A DNA stretch of 64,000 bases from Spirochaetota bacterium (GTDB taxonomy: Bacteria; Spirochaetota; UBA12135; COTS27; JAFLEE01): positions 1-64,000 of the forward strand of contig JAFLEE010000010.1 of assembly GCA_017302015.1 (NCBI GenBank), read 5' to 3'. Shown one piece after another: positions 54,770 through 63,386 of the stretch. Under the pieces are notes generated by a model. The model did not search any database and was not told the origin of the DNA. It was given only the letters and a program-made list of their open reading frames with translations. Every line of letters begins with the position of its first letter. Positions within the stretch are counted from its first letter, which is position 1. Position numbers and translations under genes: made by a program.

Positions 54770-55396
54770 ATGAAAGTGCTGGCAACCAAGATTGGCATGA
54801 CCTCGGTGTTCACCGAGAAGGGGCTGCGGGTCCCCGTCACCCTCCTGCAGGTCGGACCGTCCAAGGTGCTCGATCTGAAGACCCCCGAGAAGGGCGGCTA
54901 CCATGCGGTGGTCCTCGGTTTCGGGGCGCGCAAAGCGAAGAAAGTCACGAAGGCCCAGGCCGGGAACTACAAGAAGATCGGCACCGAGCCCGTTCGGATC
55001 ATGCGTGAGGCCCGTTCCGAAGAGGCCCCCGCGGTGACCGTCGGGCAGGCGCTCGATGTTTCGCTCTTCGAGGGCGTGAAGTTCGTCGATGTCACCGGCG
55101 TGACGATCGGCAAGGGCTTCCAGGGCGTCGTCAAGAAATACCGGTTCCGCGGCGGTCCCGGCGGGCACGGTTCCAATTTCCACCGCCGCCTCGGTTCCGC
55201 CGGCGCCAACACTGACCCCGCCCGGGTCTGGAAGGGCAAGAAGATGCCCGGCCGCATGGGCGGCGAAAACCGAACGATCCTCAGCCTCGAAGTCGTCAAG
55301 GCGGACAAGGAAAACAACCTGCTGCTCGTGAAGGGCTCCGTCCCCGGTAGCCGCAACACCCTCGTCTGGGTCCGCAAGGCAGTGAAACGCACATGA
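54770..55396 (+). CDS. rplC: 50S ribosomal protein L3
   Basis: A 208-residue 23S rRNA-binding protein. KVLATKIGMTSVFTEKG opens it, and KGFQGVVKKYRFRGGPGGHG, PGRMGGENRTILSLEV are typical. The stop overlaps the rplD start by four bases (ATGA). Confidence 0.96.
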   Translation: MKVLATKIGMTSVFTEKGLRVPVTLLQVGPSKVLDLKTPEKGGYHAVVLGFGARKAKKVTKAQAGNYKKIGTEPVRIMREARSEEAPAVTVGQALDVSLFEGVKFVDVTGVTIGKGFQGVVKKYRFRGGPGGHGSNFHRRLGSAGANTDPARVWKGKKMPGRMGGENRTILSLEVVKADKENNLLLVKGSVPGSRNTLVWVRKAVKRT

Positions 55397-56025
55397 AAGC
55401 CCCGGTTAAGAATCTGAAGAACGAGAAGGTCGGCGAGATCGACCTGAGCGACTCCGTGTTCGCGGCCGCCGTCAAAGACGGCACGGTCTACGATGCGATC
55501 CGCAATAGCCTCAATAACAAGCGCCAAGGCAACGCGAGCACCCTCAACCGGAAGCTCGTCAGCGGCACGACGAAGAAACCCTGGCGCCAGAAGGGCACCG
55601 GGCGCGCGCGCGCGGGTTCCAACAAGTCCGGCCTTTGGAGCGGCGGCGCCGTCATCTTCGGGCCCATGACGAAAGATTGGCGCTACGATATCCCACGCAA
55701 GATCAAGCAGAACGCCTTCCGCTCCGCGCTGACCCAATTGGCCGCGTCGGGCAAACTCATCGTCATCGACGGCTTCGCGGGCGTGGCCCCGAAGACCAAG
55801 CCCCTGGCCGAGTCGCTGTCCAAAATCGCCCCCGCCAAGAAGGTCCTCCTGGTCGTCGATGCCGCTGATAAGGCCGCCTACGAGACCCTTCGCCGCGCCG
55901 CGAAGAACATCGCCCGGGTCAAGATCACCCACGTCGATTCCGTCGAAATCCAGGATGTCTTCTATACCGACGAACTCGTCATCACCCAGGTCGCCCTCGA
56001 GGCGATCCAGAAGCGCCTCAGCTGA
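55393..56025 (+). CDS. rplD: 50S ribosomal protein L4
   Basis: A 210-residue protein with the exit-tunnel loop (STLNRKLVSGTTKKPWRQKG followed by TGRARAGSNKSGLWSGGAVI). In E. coli L4 represses the S10 operon. It is translationally coupled to rplC. Confidence 0.96.
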   Translation: MKAPVKNLKNEKVGEIDLSDSVFAAAVKDGTVYDAIRNSLNNKRQGNASTLNRKLVSGTTKKPWRQKGTGRARAGSNKSGLWSGGAVIFGPMTKDWRYDIPRKIKQNAFRSALTQLAASGKLIVIDGFAGVAPKTKPLAESLSKIAPAKKVLLVVDAADKAAYETLRRAAKNIARVKITHVDSVEIQDVFYTDELVITQVALEAIQKRLS

Positions 56026-56032
56026 GCCCCCC

Positions 56033-56320
56033 ATGGATTACCAAAACATCATCCTCGCCCCCATCGTGACCGAAAAGTCCACGGCGCTGAAGGCCCAGGG
56101 CACCTATAGCTTCCGCGTCGACAAGCGGGCCACCAAGATCGACATCGCCAACGCGGTGCGCAAACTCTGGGGCGTCAAGGTCCATTCCGTCCGCATCGTG
56201 AATACGAAATCGAAGATCAAGGCGATCCGTTCCGCCGCCGCCTGGGGCCATAGCGCGACCTTCAAGAAGGCCTATGTGCGCCTCGCCGACGGCGGGAAGA
56301 TCGCCGAGCTCGACACCTAA
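56033..56320 (+). CDS. rplW: 50S ribosomal protein L23
   Basis: A 95-residue tunnel-exit protein and docking site for trigger factor and signal recognition particle. LAPIVTEKSTALKAQGTYSF and RVDKRATKIDIANAVRKLWG are diagnostic. ATG 56033 was chosen over a start far upstream inside rplD. It lies seven bases after the rplD stop. Confidence 0.95.
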   Translation: MDYQNIILAPIVTEKSTALKAQGTYSFRVDKRATKIDIANAVRKLWGVKVHSVRIVNTKSKIKAIRSAAAWGHSATFKKAYVRLADGGKIAELDT

Positions 56321-56329
56321 GGTTCCGCC

Positions 56330-57163
56330 ATGGCCATCAAATATTTCCTTCCGGTCACCCCGGGCCTTCGCGGGAAGGCCATCAACGATTACCGCGAGCT
56401 CACGAAGAAGGAGCCCGAACGGTCCCTGATCAAGGGCAAGCAGCGCCAGCATGGCCGAGATATGTACGGCCATATCAGCGCCCGACGCCACGGCGGCGGT
56501 CACAAGCGAAAGTACCGCATGATCGATTTCCGGCGTGACAAGTACGACATGCCCGCCCTCGTGAAGGCGCTCGAATACGACCCGAACCGCACCGCCAACC
56601 TCGCCCTGCTGGTCTACCCTGACGGCGAAAAGCGCTACATCCTCGCCCCCGACGGCCTCAAGGTCGGCGATACCGTGGTGTCCGGCGCCCAGGTGAAATC
56701 CCAACTCGGGAATTGCCTCCTCATCGAGAACATCACCGCCGGCTCCTTCATCCACAATATCGAACTCCACCCCGGCCGCGGCGGCCAGATGTGCCGCTCC
56801 GCCGGCACCTTCGCGAAGCTCCTGGGCCGCGACGGCAACCATGTCAGCATCCAATTGCCCTCCGGCGAAGTGCGCATGGTTCCGGGCAAATGCTACGCCA
56901 CGGTCGGCGAGCTCGGCAATAAAGAATGGTCCAACGAGAACTGGGGCAAGGCCGGGCGCACGCGCTGGTTCGGCGAGAAGCCCCGCAGCCGCGCCGTCGC
57001 CATGAACCCCGTCGACCACCCCATGGGTGGGGGCGAGGGCCGGTCCTCCGGCGGTCGGCACCCCTGCTCGCCCAAGGGAAAACTGGCGAAGGGCTTCAAG
57101 ACCCGAAACAAGAAGAAGTACAGCAGCCACGCCATCGTGCGCTCCCGTTCGAAGAAGCGCTAA
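56330..57163 (+). CDS. rplB: 50S ribosomal protein L2
   Basis: A 277-residue core protein near the peptidyl transferase centre. GRDMYGHISARRHGGGHKRK, VGDTVVSG, GRGGQMCRSAGTFAKLLGRD and VAMNPVDHPMGGGEGRSSGG, which holds the conserved histidine, are all present. Confidence 0.97.
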   Translation: MAIKYFLPVTPGLRGKAINDYRELTKKEPERSLIKGKQRQHGRDMYGHISARRHGGGHKRKYRMIDFRRDKYDMPALVKALEYDPNRTANLALLVYPDGEKRYILAPDGLKVGDTVVSGAQVKSQLGNCLLIENITAGSFIHNIELHPGRGGQMCRSAGTFAKLLGRDGNHVSIQLPSGEVRMVPGKCYATVGELGNKEWSNENWGKAGRTRWFGEKPRSRAVAMNPVDHPMGGGEGRSSGGRHPCSPKGKLAKGFKTRNKKKYSSHAIVRSRSKKR

Positions 57164-57181
57164 CCCTCCGGAGATCCGCCC

Positions 57182-57454
57182 ATGGCCCGTTCTGTCAAAA
57201 AAGGTCCCTACATCCACCCGAAGTTGTTCAAGAAGGTGAAGCAGGCTGAGACGAGCAAGACCCTTGCTCCCATCAAGACCTACTCCCGCGCGTCCACCAT
57301 CATCCCCGAGATGATCGGCAAGACGATCGCCGTGCACAACGGCCGCCTCTTCGTCCCGGTGAAGATCAACGAAAACCTCGTCGGCCACAAACTCGGGGAA
57401 TTCGCTCCGACCCGGCTCTTCCGCGCCCACGGCGGCGACAAGAAAGTGGAGTAA
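57182..57454 (+). CDS. rpsS: 30S ribosomal protein S19
   Basis: A 90-residue protein. [39 protein letters not shown] and [12 protein letters not shown] are standard. CCGGAG lies upstream of the start. Confidence 0.96.
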   Translation: MARSVKKGPYIHPKLFKKVKQAETSKTLAPIKTYSRASTIIPEMIGKTIAVHNGRLFVPVKINENLVGHKLGEFAPTRLFRAHGGDKKVE

Positions 57455-57461
57455 TCGCGCC

Positions 57462-57803
57462 ATGGAATCCCGCAGCATCAAGAAATACATCCGGATCTCG
57501 CGCCGCAAGGTCGCGCGCCTGGCGAGCCTCTGCTCCAACAAGCGCCTGGCCAACGTCAAGGCCCAAATGGCCATCCTTCCCCAGGATTCCGCGCGCCAAA
57601 TCTTCAAGGCCCTCCGTTCCGCCGAGGCCAATTACCAGGTCAAGAACCCGAACTTCAACACGGACAACCTCATCGTGCGAAGCATCAACGTCGAAGTCGG
57701 TCCGTCCTTCAAGCGCATGCTTCCGCGCGCGCGGGGCAGCGCCGACACGATCAAGAAACGCAGCGCCCACATCCGGGTCGTCCTGACCGACGGCCAGAAA
57801 TAA
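57462..57803 (+). CDS. rplV: 50S ribosomal protein L22
   Basis: A 113-residue tunnel protein. IRISRRKVARLASLCSNKRL, ARQIFKALRSAEANYQVKN and the beta-hairpin end SFKRMLPRARGSADTIKKRS with HIRVVL match L22. The beta-hairpin shows no unusual insertion. Confidence 0.95.
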   Translation: MESRSIKKYIRISRRKVARLASLCSNKRLANVKAQMAILPQDSARQIFKALRSAEANYQVKNPNFNTDNLIVRSINVEVGPSFKRMLPRARGSADTIKKRSAHIRVVLTDGQK

Positions 57804-57822
57804 GGTTTCCGAGGAACGCATC

Positions 57823-58557
57823 ATGGGTCAAAAAGCCAATCCCGTCGGTCTCCGGTTGAAGATCAACCGCACCTGGGAAAGCAACTGGTACGCCGAGAAA
57901 GATTACGGGAGCCTCCTGATCGAGGATCTGCGCATCCGCCGCTACATCCAAAAGAAGATCTTCCGCAGCAAGAACTACAGCAAGGTCGAGATCTCCGACA
58001 TCCGCATCAAGCGCTTCCCCGGCCAGGTGAACATCTACATCTACACCAGCCGCCCCGGCCTCCTCATCGGAAAGAAGGGGCAGGACATCGACGATCTCCG
58101 CAAGCAATTGCAGGACCTCGTGCGCCCCAAAACGGCCGCCGCCCAGACCGAACTGAAGATCAACATCAACATCAACGAGGTCAAGAAGGTCGACCTCGAT
58201 TCCAAGATCGTCGCGCAGAACGTGGGCCGCGCCATCGAGGGCCGCATGGCCTACAAGCGCGCCATGAAGCAGGCGATCGCCCGCACGATGAAGAGCGGCG
58301 CCAAGGGGATCAAGATCCAGGTCTCCGGCCGCCTCGGCGGTTCCGATATCGCCCGCCGCGAATTCTTCCGCGAAGGTTCGATCCCCCTCCATACCTTCCG
58401 TGCCGCCATCGACCACGGGAAGTACGACGCCATCACGACCTACGGGGTCGTCGGCATCCAGGTCTGGATCTTCAAGGGCGAAGGCGACCGCGCCGACGGG
58501 AGCACCCTCGAAAGCCCCGGCGCCCTGGTCAATAAGCGCCAACCCACCAACGATTGA
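57823..58557 (+). CDS. rpsC: 30S ribosomal protein S3
   Basis: A 244-residue protein with a KH domain (RPGLLIGKKGQDIDDLRKQL) and the C-terminal domain (GRAIEGRMAYKRAMKQAIAR, GSDIARREFFREGSIPLHTF). MGQKANPVGLRL is the usual start. It forms part of the mRNA entry channel. Confidence 0.97.
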   Translation: MGQKANPVGLRLKINRTWESNWYAEKDYGSLLIEDLRIRRYIQKKIFRSKNYSKVEISDIRIKRFPGQVNIYIYTSRPGLLIGKKGQDIDDLRKQLQDLVRPKTAAAQTELKINININEVKKVDLDSKIVAQNVGRAIEGRMAYKRAMKQAIARTMKSGAKGIKIQVSGRLGGSDIARREFFREGSIPLHTFRAAIDHGKYDAITTYGVVGIQVWIFKGEGDRADGSTLESPGALVNKRQPTND

Positions 58558-58575
58558 TCCCGAACAGGAATTCCC

Positions 58576-58986
58576 ATGTTGATGCCGGCTAAAACCAAAT
58601 ATCGAAAATTGCAGCGTGGGCGCATCCACGGCAAGTCCAAGGACGGGAACACGGTCTGCTTCGGCGACGTGGGCCTGCGCGCCCTCGAATCGGCCTTCAT
58701 CACCGCCCGCCAGATCGAGAGCGTGCGGATCGCGATCACCCGCGAACTCAAGCGCGAGGGCAAACTTTGGATCCGCATCTTCCCGCACAAGCCCTACACC
58801 AAGCGCGCGGCCGAGACCCGCATGGGTTCGGGCAAGGGCGAAGTGGAATACTACATGGCCGTCGTCCAACCGGGGCGCATCCTGTTCGAGATCGGCGGAG
58901 TCAGCGACGCGCTCGCCCGCACGGCTTTCGCCAAGGCCGCCTACAAGCTCCCGATCAAGACCGCGATCATCACCAAGAAGAACTGA
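58576..58986 (+). CDS. rplP: 50S ribosomal protein L16
   Basis: A 136-residue protein. [19 protein letters not shown] opens it as in most L16, then [38 protein letters not shown] and [22 protein letters not shown] 58576 is preferred over ATG 58582 because the MLxP start is conserved. Confidence 0.96.
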   Translation: MLMPAKTKYRKLQRGRIHGKSKDGNTVCFGDVGLRALESAFITARQIESVRIAITRELKREGKLWIRIFPHKPYTKRAAETRMGSGKGEVEYYMAVVQPGRILFEIGGVSDALARTAFAKAAYKLPIKTAIITKKN

Positions 58987-58988
58987 CC

Positions 58989-59186
58989 ATGGCTGAAAAA
59001 AAGAAAACCGAAACCACGCTTCCCGGGAACCCCGAGGCGCTGAAGGGCCGCTTGGGCGAACTGCGCGAGAAGATCCGCAAGATGCGCTTCGACGCCGCCG
59101 CCGGCCAACTCGACGACACCAGCCAGATCAAGAAGTCCCGCCGCGAGTTGGCCCGGGTGCTGACCGCGCTCGGGAAGAAATCCTAA
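58989..59186 (+). CDS. rpmC: 50S ribosomal protein L29
   Basis: A 65-residue helical protein at the tunnel exit: [40 protein letters not shown] and VLTAL. ATG 58989 lies two bases after the rplP stop; an upstream start inside rplP was rejected. Confidence 0.92.
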   Translation: MAEKKKTETTLPGNPEALKGRLGELREKIRKMRFDAAAGQLDDTSQIKKSRRELARVLTALGKKS

Positions 59187-59197
59187 GGAATCATGCC

Positions 59198-59470
59198 GTG
59201 AGCCAGAATCAAAAACGGATCCTGCAAGGGATCGTGGTTTCCACGAAGATGGAAAAGAGCGCGGTCGTCAAGATCGAAACGCTCAAGATGCACCCCAAGT
59301 ACCACAAGCGGGTGAAGCACTCCAAGAAGTACGCGATCCACGACGAGAAGAAGATCTGCGCGCCGGGCGACCTGGTCGAGATCATCGAGTGCCGGCCCAT
59401 CAGCAAGACCAAGAAGTTCACCCTCCATCGCGTGCTCAAGAAGGCCCCGATGCAAGAGGTGGCCGTATGA
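59198..59470 (+). CDS. rpsQ: 30S ribosomal protein S17
   Basis: A 90-residue OB-fold protein: [40 protein letters not shown] and [17 protein letters not shown]. The start is GTG 59198, with TAAGGAA seven bases upstream; ATG 59193 is out of frame. The stop overlaps the rplN start. Confidence 0.95.
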   Translation: MSQNQKRILQGIVVSTKMEKSAVVKIETLKMHPKYHKRVKHSKKYAIHDEKKICAPGDLVEIIECRPISKTKKFTLHRVLKKAPMQEVAV

Positions 59471-59835
59471 TCCAAGTCCAGACCGTCCTCAGCGTCGCCG
59501 ACAATAGCGGCGCCAAGGAAGTGATGTGCGTCAAGGTCCTGGGCGGTTCGCGCAAGCGCTACGCCAAGGTGGGCGACGAGATCGTCTGCGCCGTCCAGAA
59601 GGCCGCCCCGGATTCCAACGTGAAGAAGGGCACCGTGGTGAAGGCGGTGATCGTGCGCACGCGCTCCCAGATCCGCCGCGAAGACGGCACCTCGATCCGC
59701 TTCGACGACAACGCCGCGATCCTCGTCGACAAAGACCGCAACCCCGTCGGCTCCCGTGTCTTCGGGCCCGTCGCCCGGGAATTGCGCGACCTCAACTATA
59801 TGAAAATCATCTCCCTCGCCCCGGAAGTCGTATGA
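59467..59835 (+). CDS. rplN: 50S ribosomal protein L14
   Basis: A 122-residue protein starting [20 protein letters not shown], followed by [20 protein letters not shown] and [23 protein letters not shown] 59467 overlaps the rpsQ stop, and its own stop overlaps the rplX start. Confidence 0.96.
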   Translation: MIQVQTVLSVADNSGAKEVMCVKVLGGSRKRYAKVGDEIVCAVQKAAPDSNVKKGTVVKAVIVRTRSQIRREDGTSIRFDDNAAILVDKDRNPVGSRVFGPVARELRDLNYMKIISLAPEVV

Positions 59836-60164
59836 AGGCTGAACACATCCCCACCAAACTGAAAAAGGGCGATCCCGTGATCGTCATCTCCGGAAAGGAG
59901 AGCGGCAAGCGCGGCAAGATCAGCGAACTCGACCGCGCGCGCGGCCGGGTGACGATCGAGGGCGTCAATATGGTCAAGAAGACGCTGCGCAAGAGCAAAG
60001 ACCACCCCCAGGGCGGCGTCATCACCCGCGAGGCCCCGCTGGCCGTGTCCAACGTGATGTATTTCGACGAGAGCGTGAATAAGGCGACCCGGCTCGGCTG
60101 GAAGGTCGGCGCCGACGGTTCGAAGAAACGCCTGAGCAAAAAATCAGGCAAGGTGATCGACTGA
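59832..60164 (+). CDS. rplX: 50S ribosomal protein L24
   Basis: A 110-residue KOW-domain protein: [40 protein letters not shown] and [23 protein letters not shown] 59832 overlaps the rplN stop (ATGA). rplE begins one base after its stop. Confidence 0.95.
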   Translation: MKAEHIPTKLKKGDPVIVISGKESGKRGKISELDRARGRVTIEGVNMVKKTLRKSKDHPQGGVITREAPLAVSNVMYFDESVNKATRLGWKVGADGSKKRLSKKSGKVID

Positions 60165-60165
60165 C

Positions 60166-60702
60166 ATGGTCAAGGGCAGCAAAGAACATTACCAACAGCA
60201 GGTCGTGGCCGAATTGATGAAGGCCTTCTCGGCCAAGTCGCCCATGGCGGTCCCCCGCCTGAAGCACATCACCCTCAACATGGGGCTGGGCGCGGCGAAG
60301 GAAAACAAGAACATCATCACCGAGGGCCTCAAGGCGCTCGGCTCCGTCGCGGGCCAGAAGGCGGTCCCCACCCTCTCGAAGAAGGATATCGCCCAATTCA
60401 AGATCCGCAAAGACCTCGCCATCGGCGCCATGGTCACCCTGCGCAAAGAGCGCATGTGGTCGTTCATGGGCCGTCTGGTCAACGTCTACCTCCCGCGGGT
60501 GAAGGATTTCAAGGGCCTGTCCAAGAAGGCCTTCGACGCCCAGGGGAACTACTCCATCGGGATCAACGACGCGCGCGTGTTCCCGGAACTCGGCGCCCAG
60601 GCCACCGTGAAGGGCATGAGCGTCACGCTGGTGATCCGGTCCGATTCGTCTGAAAAGTCGCAAAAAATGCTTGAACTGATGGGCCTGCCCTTCCGCAAGT
60701 AG
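60166..60702 (+). CDS. rplE: 50S ribosomal protein L5
   Basis: A 178-residue 5S rRNA-binding protein: [40 protein letters not shown] and [12 protein letters not shown]. The last part is slightly divergent from E. coli L5 (179 residues) but of the same length. Confidence 0.96.
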   Translation: MVKGSKEHYQQQVVAELMKAFSAKSPMAVPRLKHITLNMGLGAAKENKNIITEGLKALGSVAGQKAVPTLSKKDIAQFKIRKDLAIGAMVTLRKERMWSFMGRLVNVYLPRVKDFKGLSKKAFDAQGNYSIGINDARVFPELGAQATVKGMSVTLVIRSDSSEKSQKMLELMGLPFRK

Positions 60703-60728
60703 GCGACCGGGGAAATACGAGGGAATCT

Positions 60729-60914
60729 ATGGCTAAACTTTCCATGAGGGTCAAGCAGCAGCGGGCGCCGAAATTCAAGGTGCGCGCCTATCACCGGTGC
60801 CAAATGTGCGGCCGGAGCCGGGGCTATATGCGCCGGTTCAAGATCTGCCGGATCTGCTTCCGCAAATTCGCCAACGAGGGTCTCATCCCCGGCGTGGCCA
60901 AATCGAGCTGGTAG
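60729..60914 (+). CDS. rpsN: 30S ribosomal protein S14, zinc-binding type
   Basis: A 61-residue S14 of the short zinc-ribbon type (rpsN type Z). It has C-x-x-C in [15 protein letters not shown] and again in [13 protein letters not shown], and ends with GVAKSSW. The intact cysteines predict zinc binding. Confidence 0.96.
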   Translation: MAKLSMRVKQQRAPKFKVRAYHRCQMCGRSRGYMRRFKICRICFRKFANEGLIPGVAKSSW

Positions 60915-60922
60915 GGGAACAT

Positions 60923-61309
60923 ATGGACCGCATCGCGAATTTCATCTCGATCCTCAAGACGGGCCAGCGCGCCCGAAAGGATTTCGTCCTCGCTCCCTCC
61001 AGCAAGATGGTGCTGGGCCTCCTGGGCATCATGAAGGATACCGGCTACGTCGCCGACTTCGAGGTCCAGGGCGAGGCCGTCAAGCAGGTCAAGGTGACGC
61101 TGAAGTACGCGGAGAACGGCGAACCCGTCATCCGCGACCTCGTGCGCCTCAGCCGTTCCTCCCGCCGCGACTACCGGGGCTCGAAGGACCTTCCGCGCGT
61201 GGCCAACGGCTACGGCACCGTGATCGTGTCCACCTCCAAGGGGCTCATGACCGGCAAGAAGGCCCAGGAAGAGCACCACGGCGGCGAAGTCATCTGTTAC
61301 GTCGTCTAA
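60923..61309 (+). CDS. rpsH: 30S ribosomal protein S8
   Basis: A 128-residue protein starting MDRIANFISILKTGQRARKD, with DLVRLSRSSRRDYRGSKDLP and the conserved end GTVIVSTSKGLMT and GGEVICYVV. In E. coli S8 represses the spc operon. ATG 60923 follows GGGGAAC. Confidence 0.95.
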   Translation: MDRIANFISILKTGQRARKDFVLAPSSKMVLGLLGIMKDTGYVADFEVQGEAVKQVKVTLKYAENGEPVIRDLVRLSRSSRRDYRGSKDLPRVANGYGTVIVSTSKGLMTGKKAQEEHHGGEVICYVV

Positions 61310-61321
61310 GCGGAGCATTCC

Positions 61322-61858
61322 ATGTCGCGATACGAAAATAAGCCCCTCGCCGTCCTCCCCGCCGTGCAAGTGTCCCTCAAGGACCGCGACGTCGTGGTGA
61401 AGGGCGCCAAGGGCGAATCGACCTTCCGTTGCCCCGAGAACACCAAGGTGACCCAGGCGGCCGGCGTGCTCACGGTCGAGCGCGAAGACAAGAACAAGTC
61501 CACGGGGAGCCTCGTCGGCCTGACCTACCGCATGCTCCAGAACATGATCGAGGGCGTCACCACCGGGTTCCAGAAGGATCTCGACCTCACCGGCGTCGGC
61601 TACCGCATGGCGATGAAGGGGCAGATCCTGAACCTCCAATTGGGCTTTAGCCACGACATCAACTTCGAGGTCCCCAAGGGGATCCAAATCGAACTCAAGC
61701 CGAACCACGTCACCATCCGGGGCACCGACAAGCAATTGGTGGGCCAGGTGGCCGACAAGATCCGCGGTTTCCGACCCGTCGAGCCCTACAAGGGCAAGGG
61801 TTTCAAATATTCGGACGAGGTCGTCCGTCGCAAGGCCGGCAAGTCCGGCGCCAAGTAG
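61322..61858 (+). CDS. rplF: 50S ribosomal protein L6
   Basis: A 178-residue two-domain protein: VVVKGAKGESTFRCPENTKV, the TGVGYRMAMKGQILNLQLGF segment and the C-terminal signature RGFRPVEPYKGKGFKYSDEV. Confidence 0.96.
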   Translation: MSRYENKPLAVLPAVQVSLKDRDVVVKGAKGESTFRCPENTKVTQAAGVLTVEREDKNKSTGSLVGLTYRMLQNMIEGVTTGFQKDLDLTGVGYRMAMKGQILNLQLGFSHDINFEVPKGIQIELKPNHVTIRGTDKQLVGQVADKIRGFRPVEPYKGKGFKYSDEVVRRKAGKSGAK

Positions 61859-61871
61859 GGGAGTGAGAGTC

Positions 61872-62198
61872 ATGCCCGTCGATTCACGCGAACGCCGCAA
61901 AAAACGCATCCGCCGCAAAGTCAGCGGCACCCCCGAACGCCCGCGGATGACCATCTACCGCAGCCTTCGCTCCCTCTACGCCCAAGTGGTGGACGACAGC
62001 GCGGGCAAGACCCTGGCCGCCGCGGAACTCCGCGGCAAGAAGAACCAGGTCGCCGGGAAGGAACTGGGCGATACCTTCGGGAAGAAGCTCGCCGACGCGA
62101 AGATCGCGGCCGTCGTCTTCGACCGCAACGGTTACCGCTACCACGGCGTCGTGAAGGCCTTCGCCGAGGCCGTGCGCGCCAGCGGCGTGAAGTTTTGA
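61872..62198 (+). CDS. rplR: 50S ribosomal protein L18
   Basis: A 108-residue 5S rRNA-binding protein: RRKKRIRRKVSGTPERPRMT, IYRSLRSLYAQVVDDSAGKT and VVFDRNGYRYHGVVKAFAEA. ATG 61872 was preferred to GTG 61863 because GGGGAG lies at the right distance and the extra residues are not conserved. It is slightly shorter than the usual 117 residues. Confidence 0.95.
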   Translation: MPVDSRERRKKRIRRKVSGTPERPRMTIYRSLRSLYAQVVDDSAGKTLAAAELRGKKNQVAGKELGDTFGKKLADAKIAAVVFDRNGYRYHGVVKAFAEAVRASGVKF

Positions 62199-62214
62199 TC
62201 GTTAGGAGCCATCA

Positions 62215-62733
62215 GTGATTTCCCAAATCCGGAAGAAAATCAACGCCGAGCAGGTCGAAGGCCTCGAGGAGCAGCTCGTCAAACTCGTGCGCACGACCAA
62301 AGTCGTGAAGGGCGGTCGCCGGTTCCGTTTCGGCGCCCTCATGGTGGTCGGGAACAAGCGCGGGATCGTCGGCCTCGGCTACGGCAAGGCGAACGAGATC
62401 CCCGAAGCCATTCGAAAGGCCGTCGAGGACGCCAAGAAGAACCTCATCGAGATCCACCTCAAAAAGGGGACGATCCCGCACGAGATCAAGATGAAGTTCT
62501 GCTCGTCCATCGTGTGGATGAAGCCCGCCACCGACGGCACGGGGATCATCGCCGGCGCCAATATCCGCGCGATTATCGAGTTCGCCGGCATCCAGAACAT
62601 CCTCGCGAAATCCTACGGCTCCCGCAACACGATCAACGCCTCGAAAGCGGCGGTGAAGTGCCTCACCAGCCTGATGAACGCCGGCACGATGGCCCGCAAC
62701 CGCGGCCTATCGCTCGGCCAGTTCTTCAATTAA
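62215..62733 (+). CDS. rpsE: 30S ribosomal protein S5
   Basis: A 172-residue protein with the double-stranded RNA-binding part (EEQLVKLVRTTKVVKGGRRF, RFGALMVVGNKRGIVGLGYG) and C-terminal TGIIAGANIRAIIEFAGIQN. The start is GTG 62215 after TTAGGAGCC. Confidence 0.96.
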   Translation: MISQIRKKINAEQVEGLEEQLVKLVRTTKVVKGGRRFRFGALMVVGNKRGIVGLGYGKANEIPEAIRKAVEDAKKNLIEIHLKKGTIPHEIKMKFCSSIVWMKPATDGTGIIAGANIRAIIEFAGIQNILAKSYGSRNTINASKAAVKCLTSLMNAGTMARNRGLSLGQFFN

Positions 62734-62752
62734 TAGACCTCAAGGACCGCGC

Positions 62753-62920
62753 ATGAAAATCAAATTGGTTCGCAGCCCCATCGGCACCACGCAGGACGTC
62801 CGCCGCACCCTGCGCTGCCTCGGGCTTTGCCGCATGCACCAGACCGCCGAAGTCGCCGAAACACCGACCCTCAAGGGGATGGTGGCCAAGATCAAGCACC
62901 TCGTGAAAATCCTACCTTAA
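62753..62920 (+). CDS. rpmD: 50S ribosomal protein L30
   Basis: A 55-residue protein: MKIKLVRSPIGTTQDVRRTL, RCLGLCRMHQTAEVAETPTL and KGMVAKIKHLVKILP. It fits L30 in length and in its place between rpsE and rplO. CAAGGA lies upstream of ATG 62753. It is too short for many gene-length cut-offs and is easily missed. Confidence 0.93.
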   Translation: MKIKLVRSPIGTTQDVRRTLRCLGLCRMHQTAEVAETPTLKGMVAKIKHLVKILP

Positions 62921-62935
62921 TCCGGAATGACCTCC

Positions 62936-63376
62936 ATGAAGCACCTCCATCCCCCCGCGGCCTCCCGCACTCGGAAAAAGATCCTCGGCCGCGGCACCTC
63001 CTCCGGGAAGGGCCGAACCTCCACCAAGGGCCATAAGGGCCGCAAGGCCCGCGCCGGCGGGACCGTCCTCATGGGCTTCGAGGGCGGGCAGATGAAGCTC
63101 GTCATGCGGATGCCGAAAGTCGGCTTCAGCAATATGCCCCACCGCGAAGACCGCGTCGCCGTGAACCTGAAGGAACTCGAACTGGTGTACCAGGCGGGCG
63201 AGGAAGTCTCCATGAAGACGCTGCGGGAGAAGTCCCTCATCCGCAAGAACGATGCCCTGGTGAAACTCCTCGGCATCGGCACGCTGAGCAAGAAATTGAC
63301 CGTCGCCAAGGGCATTACCGCGTCCGCTTCGGCCCGCAAGGCCATCGAAGGGGCCGGCGGCTCGTTCGCGGCTTGA
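62936..63376 (+). CDS. rplO: 50S ribosomal protein L15
   Basis: A 146-residue protein: MKHLHPPAASRTRKKILGRG, TSSGKGRTSTKGHKGRKARA and FEGGQMKLVMRMPKVGFSN. ATG 62936 is chosen over ATG 62927 because it begins the conserved N-terminus and sits at proper distance from CCGGA. Confidence 0.94.
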   Translation: MKHLHPPAASRTRKKILGRGTSSGKGRTSTKGHKGRKARAGGTVLMGFEGGQMKLVMRMPKVGFSNMPHREDRVAVNLKELELVYQAGEEVSMKTLREKSLIRKNDALVKLLGIGTLSKKLTVAKGITASASARKAIEGAGGSFAA

Positions 63377-63386
63377 TGGATCTGCG

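Noticed and set aside
61863-61871. GTG 61863 as start of L18
   Set aside because: It adds three non-conserved residues and lies too close to the GGGGAG site. ATG 61872 is better placed.
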